Assembly: GCA_900770275.1 (NCBI GenBank)
Contig: CAAGJS010000100.1
Coordinates: 1 to 5,136 of the forward strand
Direction: 5' to 3'
Length of the DNA: 5,136 nucleotides
From: Erysipelotrichaceae bacterium
GTDB lineage: Bacteria > Bacillota_I > Bacilli_A > Erysipelotrichales > Erysipelotrichaceae
Shown: positions 1 through 5,136 of the stretch, in pieces
Layout of the letters: every line of letters begins with the position of its first letter
Numbering within the stretch: position 1 is the stretch's first letter
Notes under the pieces: generated by a model
What the model was told of the DNA's origin: nothing
Seen by the model: only the letters and a program-made list of their open reading frames with translations
Databases searched by the model: none
Translations under genes and position numbers: made by a program

Positions 1-521
1 CGGTCAATGGCCAGAAAATACAGCGGCAGAAAGGAAATGAAGCTGGCAAAGAACGGGTCACGCATGATCTGAAGAAGATAAGCACTGAATGTCCATAGCA
101 GCGAACTCAGAATACTCGTCCGTTCGCTGTATCGGTTATAACGGGCATAGGCATAAAAGCTTAACCCCGTCACCAGAAAGCGGAAGTACGTCATCCACAG
201 GATCGCATCCGTATAGGGAAGATCCGTAAAGGCAAAGATATATTCCCAGAAGTCATTGAAGTAGAACAGCTTGCTCGAGTAGAAGTCGTTGCCTAGGAAG
301 CTGACCCAGCTCCAGAAGGGCATCGTACCGTTTTCTTTCCAGGCACTGAGCATCGTTCTGAGGTTTTCGAAGTTGCTCGAATAAATGGTGCGCATGTCCC
401 AGCCCAGAATAAAGGCTGTACCGGTTTTCAGATATGGGATCATGATCACGGCACAGATGCCGCTGACAAGTAACGCCACCCACAGGGCGCCGAGATTTTT
501 CGCTTTTTTCATCTGCCCCAT
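1..521 (-). CDS. YfhO-like polytopic membrane protein, N-terminal part (runs off left edge)
   Basis: An uninterrupted minus-strand frame gives 173 complete codons from ATG 521-519 and is still open at base 1, so the C-terminus lies outside the window. The product begins with a short basic end (MGQMKKAKN), a membrane segment at about residues 10-29, and a polar loop with GWDMR (40-44), FWSW (69-72) and LGNDF (76-80). Hydrophobic segments follow at about 107-126, 136-151 and 157-172. The acidic residue after TM1, the FWSW..LGND stretch and the following loop resemble the YfhO family, large GT-C-like membrane proteins of Firmicutes; YfhO in Bacillus is linked to lipoteichoic acid glycosylation. 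Function here is inferred from this resemblance only. GGGAGGGG at 531-538, nine bases upstream, supports ATG 521. Met4 (ATG 512-510) is an alternative if the transcript is leaderless. It diverges from the DUF6056-like gene across a 60-bp gap, suggesting a shared envelope-glycan role. Confidence 0.8.
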   Translation of the reverse strand, partial: MGQMKKAKNLGALWVALLVSGICAVIMIPYLKTGTAFILGWDMRTIYSSNFENLRTMLSAWKENGTMPFWSWVSFLGNDFYSSKLFYFNDFWEYIFAFTDLPYTDAILWMTYFRFLVTGLSFYAYARYNRYSERTSILSSLLWTFSAYLLQIMRDPFFASFISFLPLYFLAID

Positions 522-528
522 TATAGCA
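520..528 (-). promoter_or_regulatory. Candidate extended -10 promoter for the minus-strand YfhO-like gene
   Basis: Read on the minus strand, TGCTATAAT occupies 528-520: a perfect TATAAT with an upstream TGn extended -10 element. The -35 match is weak (CTGAAG at 549-544, 18-base spacer, three of six consensus bases), as is common for extended -10 promoters. Transcription would start near base 512-513, at the second in-frame ATG (512-510), giving a leaderless message starting at Met4. This conflicts with the Shine-Dalgarno reading of ATG 521, because the GGGAGGGG at 531-538 would then be upstream of the transcript. Only one of the two can be the main arrangement. Confidence 0.4.
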
Positions 529-530
529 AA

Positions 531-538
531 CCCCTCCC
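531..538 (-). promoter_or_regulatory. Shine-Dalgarno-like GGGAGGGG supporting the ATG at 521
   Basis: The minus strand reads GGGAGGGG at 538-531, then nine bases, then ATG at 521-519. Match and spacing are good for a Firmicute ribosome binding site, which is why 521 rather than 512 was taken as the start. If this is the true site, the promoter must lie upstream, inside or beyond the start of the divergent gene, where I see no clear -35/-10 pair. Confidence 0.5.
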
Positions 539-569
539 TGTTCCTTCAGCGGCTTGCGGGCAGAAACGG

Positions 570-575
570 TATAAT
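570..575 (+). promoter_or_regulatory. Candidate -10 box for the plus-strand operon, leaderless geometry
   Basis: A perfect TATAAT at 570-575 lies six bases before ATG 582, so initiation at the usual distance would place the 5' end on or within a base or two of the start codon. No Shine-Dalgarno sequence precedes ATG 582 (the preceding bases are GAAAAC), consistent with a leaderless mRNA. The -35 is poor: the best match is TTCAGC at 545-550 with a 19-base spacer. Its -35 area overlaps that of the divergent promoter. Confidence 0.45.
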
Positions 576-581
576 GAAAAC

Positions 582-2102
582 ATGCCGGCAAAAAACAGGA
601 AAAAAACAATCACAATGATCCTTTCCGGGATTTTGGTCATTCTCTTTTTCCTGTTCTTTTCCAGGATTTCAAGGTGGACGCCAGCGGCAGGTGACGACTG
701 GGTTTATGCGTCCTCTGCCCGTGGACAGAATCCATTCTTATTGACAATCAAGCAGTACCACACCTGGTCCGGCCGCATTCTGAGCGAGTTCTGGGGCTTT
801 ACGGTAGCTGCACATAAAGGTTTGTGGAATGTTCTCAACCCGCTTTTGTTCACTGGGATTCTGGTTCTTCTGGTGATTCTTGCAGGGAAAAGGGAAGCGA
901 GAGAAAAAAACAACGGAACCACGTTCCTTGGCATGATCATTCTTGCCGCTGCAATGATTCTTTCCGTTCCGACACGGCTGAGGATGCAGACATATACATG
1001 GATGATGGGAACGACCTACGTTGTTCCGCTGTTTCTGTTTCTGCTGGATCTTGTTGTGCTTCGGCAATATCTGAGGAGTGGCGTAAATAATTCTTTTCAT
1101 CGTTTCCTGTTCTGTGTCATGTGTCTGCTTAATCTTATGGTGCCGCTGTACATGGAAAATGCTGCGGCGCTGATGGTGGGAGCGGATCTGTTACTGCTCC
1201 TTTATGGGTTAATTGTTAAAGATAAGAAACTGCGTTCTGCAGTAATCATTCCCTTCATCTTTGCAGTGGTTGGTGCGTGTACCATTCTGATGTCCCCGGG
1301 TGCTCATGCGCGGATGGCGGAGAATGCGGAATTTGCGGCACTTACCATTGCTGAGAAGATTGCGGTCAACTGGCCTAATTTTCTTGCCCACACATTCTCT
1401 AATAATGCGATCATTATGCGGTCGATGTTTCTGCTGGCTGCCATTGTCGTACTTCAGAAAAGAGGAAAGAAAAAAGGTAATCGGTTTGATCCTCTCTCCA
1501 TTCTTATTGCGCTTCCATTTCTTATTGCAATGGTTCTGAATTTTGGGCTGCTGGATTTTATCTGCGTTCTTTATGGACTTGTACTTCTGGTTTATTACCG
1601 TCGTTATGAGGCATCGTTCTCTGACCGCTGCATTTTTCTGATTCTCTGTGCACTGGGAGCTGACCTGGTGATGTTACTGTCGCCGATCTTTGACAGCCGC
1701 AGTTCCCTGTATTCGGTGTATCTCTGGATCCTGCTGATTCTGGTACTTTTTCAGGCTGTAAATGAAAGTGAGCTGCTGCCGCGTATTGTTAAGGCAGCGG
1801 CGGTTGTTCTGCTTTGTGCTTTGACAGCAGTGGAAGGCTACCATTATTACCGGCTGTATCAGATTGTCGGATTAGTAAGCGAACACCGGCAGGGGCAGAT
1901 TGAATACTATGCGGCTAACCCGGATGTTACAGACGCATGGATCATGGGATTCCCAGAGGATTCCATCCATTCCGCGGATGTTGTGGATGGGGATACAGTC
2001 CATGAAAAGGCCTTTAAGGCCTATTACAATCTGAACCCGGATGTGACGCTGCATTTCTATTATCTCAAGGATTATACCGGGAAGAATATTGCGGAGAATT
2101 AG
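582..2102 (+). CDS. DUF6056-like polytopic membrane protein, probable GT-C-type glycosyltransferase
   Basis: This 506-residue protein has a basic N-terminus (MPAKNRKK), a first membrane segment at about 13-27 and roughly a dozen hydrophobic segments up to about residue 416. A probable extracytoplasmic tail of about 90 residues follows. The first outer loop carries GDDW (37-40) and WSGR (62-65), an acidic pair plus (N/S)GR pattern seen in DUF6056 and related GtrC/GtrII-like proteins. YMEN (190-193), a SPGAHAR stretch (238-244) and SPIFDSRSS (367-375) also fit. By analogy with GT-C enzymes, the acidic pair would serve in sugar transfer from a polyprenyl-phosphate donor outside the membrane; this is inference. 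ATG 582 is the first start codon in the frame and keeps the positive residues before TM1, but has no Shine-Dalgarno. Met12 (ATG 615) is an alternative, preceded by AGGA at 597-600 with long (14-base) spacing. It is the first gene of the operon, ending two bases before the HAD gene. Confidence 0.8.
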   Translation: MPAKNRKKTITMILSGILVILFFLFFSRISRWTPAAGDDWVYASSARGQNPFLLTIKQYHTWSGRILSEFWGFTVAAHKGLWNVLNPLLFTGILVLLVILAGKREAREKNNGTTFLGMIILAAAMILSVPTRLRMQTYTWMMGTTYVVPLFLFLLDLVVLRQYLRSGVNNSFHRFLFCVMCLLNLMVPLYMENAAALMVGADLLLLLYGLIVKDKKLRSAVIIPFIFAVVGACTILMSPGAHARMAENAEFAALTIAEKIAVNWPNFLAHTFSNNAIIMRSMFLLAAIVVLQKRGKKKGNRFDPLSILIALPFLIAMVLNFGLLDFICVLYGLVLLVYYRRYEASFSDRCIFLILCALGADLVMLLSPIFDSRSSLYSVYLWILLILVLFQAVNESELLPRIVKAAAVVLLCALTAVEGYHYYRLYQIVGLVSEHRQGQIEYYAANPDVTDAWIMGFPEDSIHSADVVDGDTVHEKAFKAYYNLNPDVTLHFYYLKDYTGKNIAEN

Positions 2103-2104
2103 CG

Positions 2105-2659
2105 ATGAATGTATACGACTGGGACAATACGATCTACCGTGGCGACAGCACCTTTGGAATGGTTCTGTATGCCTATGGCCACCGGCCATTGACGCTTCTG
2201 AGCATTCCGCGTACGGCTGTGTGCGGACTTCTTTACGGTCTGCATCTGATGAAGAAGCTGACCTTCAAGCAGAATCTTTACCATATGTTTGTCTTCATCA
2301 AGGATATGGATCGCTTCATCGATGAATATACGTCGTCGCATCTGGATCACGTCAAGAAGTGGTATCTGGATCAGCAGAAAGAAGATGACCTGGTCATTTC
2401 CGCTTCGCCAGAGTTTTTGATCAAAAGCTTCTGTGACAAGATCGGCATTCATCATGTCACGGCCTCTGTCGTGGATCCAAAGACTGGGAAATATACCGGT
2501 CTCAATTGCCATGGCGAAGAAAAGGTGCGCCGCTATCGCGAAGTCTATGGAGATACGCCGATTGATTCCTTCTACAGCGATTCCCGCTCCGATACGCCGC
2601 TGGCAAAGCTTGCGTCTTCCGCTTATCTGGTGCATGGCGATGAAAGGACGCCGTGGTAA
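2105..2659 (+). CDS. HAD-IB family phosphatase (SerB-like)
   Basis: This 184-residue protein carries the full set of HAD motifs. Motif I is DWDNT (D5 nucleophile, D7 acid/base), motif II is ISAS (S99), the lysine is K140 in GEEKVRRY, and motif III is YSDSRSD (D159, D163). Order, spacing and the C1-type cap between motifs I and II place it in the phosphoserine-phosphatase-like HAD-IB group. The short cap (about 17-90) is partly hydrophobic (residues 28-50), which could suit a lipid-linked or membrane-proximal substrate; the substrate is not identifiable from sequence. There is no signal peptide, so it should act in the cytoplasm. GGAG at 2093-2096, eight bases before ATG 2105, supports the start. 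It begins two bases after the DUF6056-like stop, and its TAA shares a base with the next ATG, so translational coupling is likely. A role in processing glycan or carrier phosphates is inferred from context alone. Confidence 0.93.
   Translation: MNVYDWDNTIYRGDSTFGMVLYAYGHRPLTLLSIPRTAVCGLLYGLHLMKKLTFKQNLYHMFVFIKDMDRFIDEYTSSHLDHVKKWYLDQQKEDDLVISASPEFLIKSFCDKIGIHHVTASVVDPKTGKYTGLNCHGEEKVRRYREVYGDTPIDSFYSDSRSDTPLAKLASSAYLVHGDERTPW
2643..2648 (+). promoter_or_regulatory. Ribosome binding site deciding the MBOAT start
   Basis: AAAGGA at 2643-2648, inside the end of the HAD gene, is ten bases before ATG 2659 but only four before the in-frame GTG 2653. The spacing and the ATG codon favour 2659. The GTG would add only two residues (Met-Val). 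Confidence 0.6.
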
Positions 2660-4050
2660 TGAACCTGCTGTCGCTGCCTTACATTGGACTGATCTTTGGA
2701 TCCTCCGTGTTTTCGTGGATCTTTTCAAAGCGTACGCGGCCGTATCTGATTGCGATTGCCAATGCGTTTTTTCTTTATCTTCTGCGGGCAAAGGTGCAGG
2801 ACTGGGCGTATGTAGTGATTCTGACGGATGTCGTATATCTTTGTTCGCTGATTGCGGAAAAGGCGAAGATGAAGGCCTTTGATTGGGCTGGCATTGTGCT
2901 TTCCGTATTGGGACTTGTCCTTTACAAGTACTATCTGCCCTCGGCTGGTTTCCTGATGCCGTTAGGAATATCGTTCTATACCTTCAAGGCGATGTCGTAT
3001 CTTGCGGATCATATGAAGGGAAAGGCAGAGTTTCACCTCAATCCTGTCTATCTCTTTGATTACCTCTGTTTCTTTCCTGTATTTACTGCCGGGCCGATTC
3101 ACCGGGCACAGCCGTTTTTCGATTCATTGTCGCAGCCGTTTGCCTTTGACTACCGCGATACGATGCAGGGAGCTGCGCTGGCGATCTTCGGCGCTTTTGA
3201 GAAGTTTGTGATCTCCGATACGCTTGGACAATATTATGTTTCGTTTCTGGATCCTTCCCTAAGTGGATGGAATACATTGTTCGGAGTAATCCTCTATGGG
3301 CTTTATCTCTATACGGACTTTGATGCCTATTCAAATATTGCGATCGGTGCGGCGAGGCTGCTCGGTTTCAAACTGGATGCCAACTTCCGTGCTCCCTATC
3401 TTTCTTCATCAATGAATGAATTCTGGCGGCGCTGGCATATTTCGCTTGGCAGCTGGCTGCGCGATTATATATATATTCCACTGGGAGGAAGTAAGAAGGG
3501 GTTCCTTCGCAAGCAGCTGAATATTCTCATTGTTTTCCTGGTTTCTGGAATCTGGCATGGCAATACATGGATGTTTGTGATCTGGGGCCTTGGCTGTGGC
3601 GTTATCTGTGTGCTTGATAACATCATTGGATTGATCTTCCGCTCTGCTGGGAAGGTGATCCGTATCATTGGGAAAGTACTTGGTATCGTGATCAATGACT
3701 GCCTGGTTCTGGCGCTGTGGGAGTTCTTCTTTTCTGAGGATCTGTCTTCCGCTCTGTCTGTGTTTCATCGTATTTTTTCAGTATTTGAGGGAAGTGGTTT
3801 TTCTTCTTTCTCCATCTCCTTTGAAGCTGCCGGTCTGACTGCTGCAGAAGGAATCTGGTGCCTTGTTCTGATTTCCCTTATTGTTGTGACGGATCTTCTG
3901 CGTTATTTCTTTGTCATGAGTGAGAAATTCATGCGCTGGAATATTGTTCTGCGGTGGCTGGTGTATGCGGCGATGATTGCCGCTGCGATCGTTTTTGGAA
4001 ACTATGGTCCGGGCGTTCATGCGTCAGACTTTGTATACGAGAGGTTCTGA
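2659..4050 (+). CDS. MBOAT family membrane-bound O-acyltransferase (AlgI/DltB type)
   Basis: A 463-residue polytopic protein with the MBOAT signature in order: PLGISFYTFKAMSYLAD (101-117), FFPVFTAGPIHR (138-149), YTDFDAYSNIAIG (218-230), NEFWRRWHISLGSWLRDYIY (253-272) followed by IPLGGSKKG, and SGIWHG (296-301). H260 and H300 match the two conserved histidines, H300 being the likely catalytic one. The family passes an acyl group from a cytoplasmic donor through the membrane to an outer acceptor, working with an SGNH-fold or DltD-like partner. The length and well-developed C-terminal membrane region (about 395-450) fit AlgI-type O-acetylation proteins better than DltB (usually about 400 residues), and no DltA or DltC is visible. 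The C-terminal SDFVYERF resembles the family's aromatic C-terminal end. ATG 2659 overlaps the HAD stop by one base; GTG 2653 is the alternative start. The partner gene begins one base after its stop. Family assignment is firm; the acceptor glycan is unknown. Confidence 0.95.
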   Translation: MNLLSLPYIGLIFGSSVFSWIFSKRTRPYLIAIANAFFLYLLRAKVQDWAYVVILTDVVYLCSLIAEKAKMKAFDWAGIVLSVLGLVLYKYYLPSAGFLMPLGISFYTFKAMSYLADHMKGKAEFHLNPVYLFDYLCFFPVFTAGPIHRAQPFFDSLSQPFAFDYRDTMQGAALAIFGAFEKFVISDTLGQYYVSFLDPSLSGWNTLFGVILYGLYLYTDFDAYSNIAIGAARLLGFKLDANFRAPYLSSSMNEFWRRWHISLGSWLRDYIYIPLGGSKKGFLRKQLNILIVFLVSGIWHGNTWMFVIWGLGCGVICVLDNIIGLIFRSAGKVIRIIGKVLGIVINDCLVLALWEFFFSEDLSSALSVFHRIFSVFEGSGFSSFSISFEAAGLTAAEGIWCLVLISLIVVTDLLRYFFVMSEKFMRWNIVLRWLVYAAMIAAAIVFGNYGPGVHASDFVYERF

Positions 4051-4051
4051 C

Positions 4052-5136
4052 ATGAAGAAAATCATTCTGAACATTCTCCATCTGATTCTGAACCTTGTTC
4101 TTGCGGCTTCGCTGTTTGTGAGCTGCTGGTGCTTTCTGACGCCGTATTTTCGTGTTGACCGCAATACGCAGGGGGATGCGTTCCGTAATCTCCCGGCGGA
4201 TACGGTGCAGGTGCTGGCGGTTGGATCTTCCCATATGCAGTATGCCTTCAACCCAGGCGTCTATTATGCGATGACGGGTGCCTATTCCTATGTCTTTGCC
4301 AGCGTCTGTCAGCCTTTTGATGCGAGCTACTGGATCATCAAGGAGGCATTCGAGCACCAGTCGCCGAAGCTGGTTTACATTGATATCTATACGTTACTTC
4401 CGCAGAGCTCCAACTGTTACGCCAACGAGGTGTATTACATCGCCGGCGACATGTTGTCGGATGAAAACCGGGATGCGATGCTGAAAGGCGCAGTGAAGCT
4501 TGATGAGACGACGCGCCTCATGTACCGGTTTGATCTTTATATGAATCATGATCGCTGGCGGGATATGGATCTGCTAGATCCAAAGTCCATTGAAAAGAAT
4601 GCCGAGCCCTCGACTGATATCAACGGGGAACTTGGTTATGTACGCATGGAGCCGACCAATTTCATCTATACGCCGCTTGCCATTCTTGATGTGACGGAGA
4701 AGGTGGAGCTCAGTGATCAGGAGAAGAAGGAAATCGATGACATCATTACGCTTTGCCGCTCCAACGGGGCGGTGCCGGTATTTACCTGCGCGCCGTTTCT
4801 GATGGACCAGGACAGTACCAACAAGAAGGCGGCGGTGTGGAAGTATCTCAATGAGAAAGGCATCTCCTATATCGATGAGATTGCCGCATCTGAGAATCAC
4901 TGGTTCCTCGATATGAACGGAGATACGGCCCATAACAACAGCTGGGGAGCTGATATTGTGACACGGGATTATGCCAAGTTTGCCATTGACAAAAACCTTG
5001 TGAAGAAGTCGGCGTACAACGCGGTCTATGATGGCCTTGTGCATCAGATGAATCGGACCAATGCCTGGAGTCTGATGAATGAAACAAACATCAACGTCTA
5101 TACGCTGCTGGATGATGCGAAGTACTTTCCGTGTAC
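4052..5136 (+). CDS. SGNH-hydrolase-like membrane-anchored acyltransferase partner, partial (runs off right edge)
   Basis: An open frame of 361 complete codons from ATG 4052 continues past the window end. GAGAGG at 4039-4044, seven bases upstream, supports the start. A basic end (MKK) is followed by one hydrophobic segment at about 4-29, a signal anchor; the rest should be extracytoplasmic. VLAVGSSHMQYAFNP (54-68) resembles SGNH block I, with S60 as the likely nucleophile. D291-T-A-H294 in the NGDTAHNN stretch resembles block V (DxxH) and would complete a Ser-Asp-His triad. Proteins with this GSS(H/E) start beside an MBOAT (AlgJ/AlgX, PatB and DltD are the known analogues) complete acyl transfer to the polymer. 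C25 sits in FVSC, a marginal lipobox, but the hydrophobic run continues past it, so an anchor is preferred. At least 65 residues follow the DxxH block, so an extra C-terminal module may exist. The MBOAT pairing is strong contextual support; exact family and substrate are not certain. Confidence 0.78.
   Translation, partial: MKKIILNILHLILNLVLAASLFVSCWCFLTPYFRVDRNTQGDAFRNLPADTVQVLAVGSSHMQYAFNPGVYYAMTGAYSYVFASVCQPFDASYWIIKEAFEHQSPKLVYIDIYTLLPQSSNCYANEVYYIAGDMLSDENRDAMLKGAVKLDETTRLMYRFDLYMNHDRWRDMDLLDPKSIEKNAEPSTDINGELGYVRMEPTNFIYTPLAILDVTEKVELSDQEKKEIDDIITLCRSNGAVPVFTCAPFLMDQDSTNKKAAVWKYLNEKGISYIDEIAASENHWFLDMNGDTAHNNSWGADIVTRDYAKFAIDKNLVKKSAYNAVYDGLVHQMNRTNAWSLMNETNINVYTLLDDAKYFPC

Noticed and set aside
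253..609. A minus-strand frame of 118 codons overlapping the YfhO-like start
   Set aside because: It is in a different frame from the membrane-protein-coding one, its product has no domain, and the 521-1 frame shows the expected membrane topology.
2008..2022. Palindrome-like AGGCCTTTAAGGCCT near the end of the DUF6056-like gene
   Set aside because: Short, within codons for a conserved-looking AFKAYYNL stretch, with no T-tract or partner copy; probably chance.
2175..2189. Inverted repeat ATGGCC-ACC-GGCCAT early in the HAD gene
   Set aside because: A six-base stem with a three-base loop inside coding sequence, no T-run follows, and it is too short to support an attenuator or operator.
2099..2791. 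A 230-codon minus-strand open frame opposite the HAD gene and the MBOAT start
   Set aside because: It lies wholly antisense to two genes with clear family motifs, and its product is low in hydrophobic structure and shows no recognisable domain.
3465..3477. TA-rich run (TTATATATATATT) resembling a microsatellite or promoter
   Set aside because: It encodes the conserved RDYIYIP motif of the MBOAT protein (Asp-Tyr-Ile-Tyr-Ile), so coding constraint explains it.
4118..4132. Lipobox-like FVSC (residues 22-25) in the SGNH-like protein
   Set aside because: Phe at the -3 position is marginal and the hydrophobic segment continues several residues past the cysteine, so a signal anchor is more likely than lipidation.
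4574..5044. A 156-codon minus-strand open frame opposite the SGNH-like gene
   Set aside because: It is antisense to a frame with SGNH-like motifs, a good ribosome binding site and operon spacing; nothing recognisable is encoded.
2659..5136. Reading the MBOAT and its partner as a dlt (teichoic acid D-alanylation) operon
   Set aside because: No DltA adenylation enzyme or DltC carrier is visible, the MBOAT is longer than usual DltB, and the partner's GSSH/DxxH pattern fits the wider AlgJ/PatB-like group at least as well as DltD.

Overview
The window is a piece of a bacterial cell-envelope glycan locus, read as one divergent gene pair and a tight downstream operon. Four of the five proteins are polytopic or membrane-anchored, intergenic spacing is minimal, and the protein families (YfhO-like, DUF6056-like, HAD-IB, AlgI/DltB-type MBOAT, MBOAT-partner SGNH-like) are typical of surface-polymer decoration in Bacillota. 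The moderate G+C content, Shine-Dalgarno-preceded genes and the HAD variant suggest a gut or oral Firmicute (Erysipelotrichia or Clostridia-like). That assignment is inference; no rRNA or marker gene is present.

Layout. Bases 1-521 (minus strand) hold the N-terminal 173 codons of a YfhO-like integral membrane protein that continues past the left edge. Bases 522-581 are a 60-bp divergent intergenic region with a TATAAT box facing each way. Bases 582-2102 (plus) encode a 506-residue DUF6056-like membrane protein, a probable GT-C-type glycosyltransferase. Two bases later comes a 184-residue HAD-IB phosphatase (2105-2659). Its stop overlaps the start of a 463-residue MBOAT O-acyltransferase (2659-4050). 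One base after that begins an SGNH-hydrolase-like, membrane-anchored partner (4052 to beyond the right edge), with 361 codons visible.

How they may work together (inference): the two GT-C-like proteins would move sugars from polyprenyl-phosphate carriers onto a surface polymer, and the HAD enzyme would remove a phosphate from an intermediate or carrier-derived product. The MBOAT/SGNH pair would pass acyl groups across the membrane and onto the glycan, as AlgI/AlgJ/AlgX, PatA/PatB or DltB/DltD do. No DltA or DltC is visible and the MBOAT is longer than typical DltB, so O-acetylation is favoured over D-alanylation.

The least ordinary feature is the divergent intergenic region. Each TATAAT sits 6-7 bases before an ATG (582 on plus, 512 on minus), the geometry expected for leaderless mRNAs. 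The plus gene has no Shine-Dalgarno sequence, while the minus gene has a competing conventional reading. I found no mobile element, CRISPR array, tRNA or rRNA, and no gene-free stretch over 300 bases.
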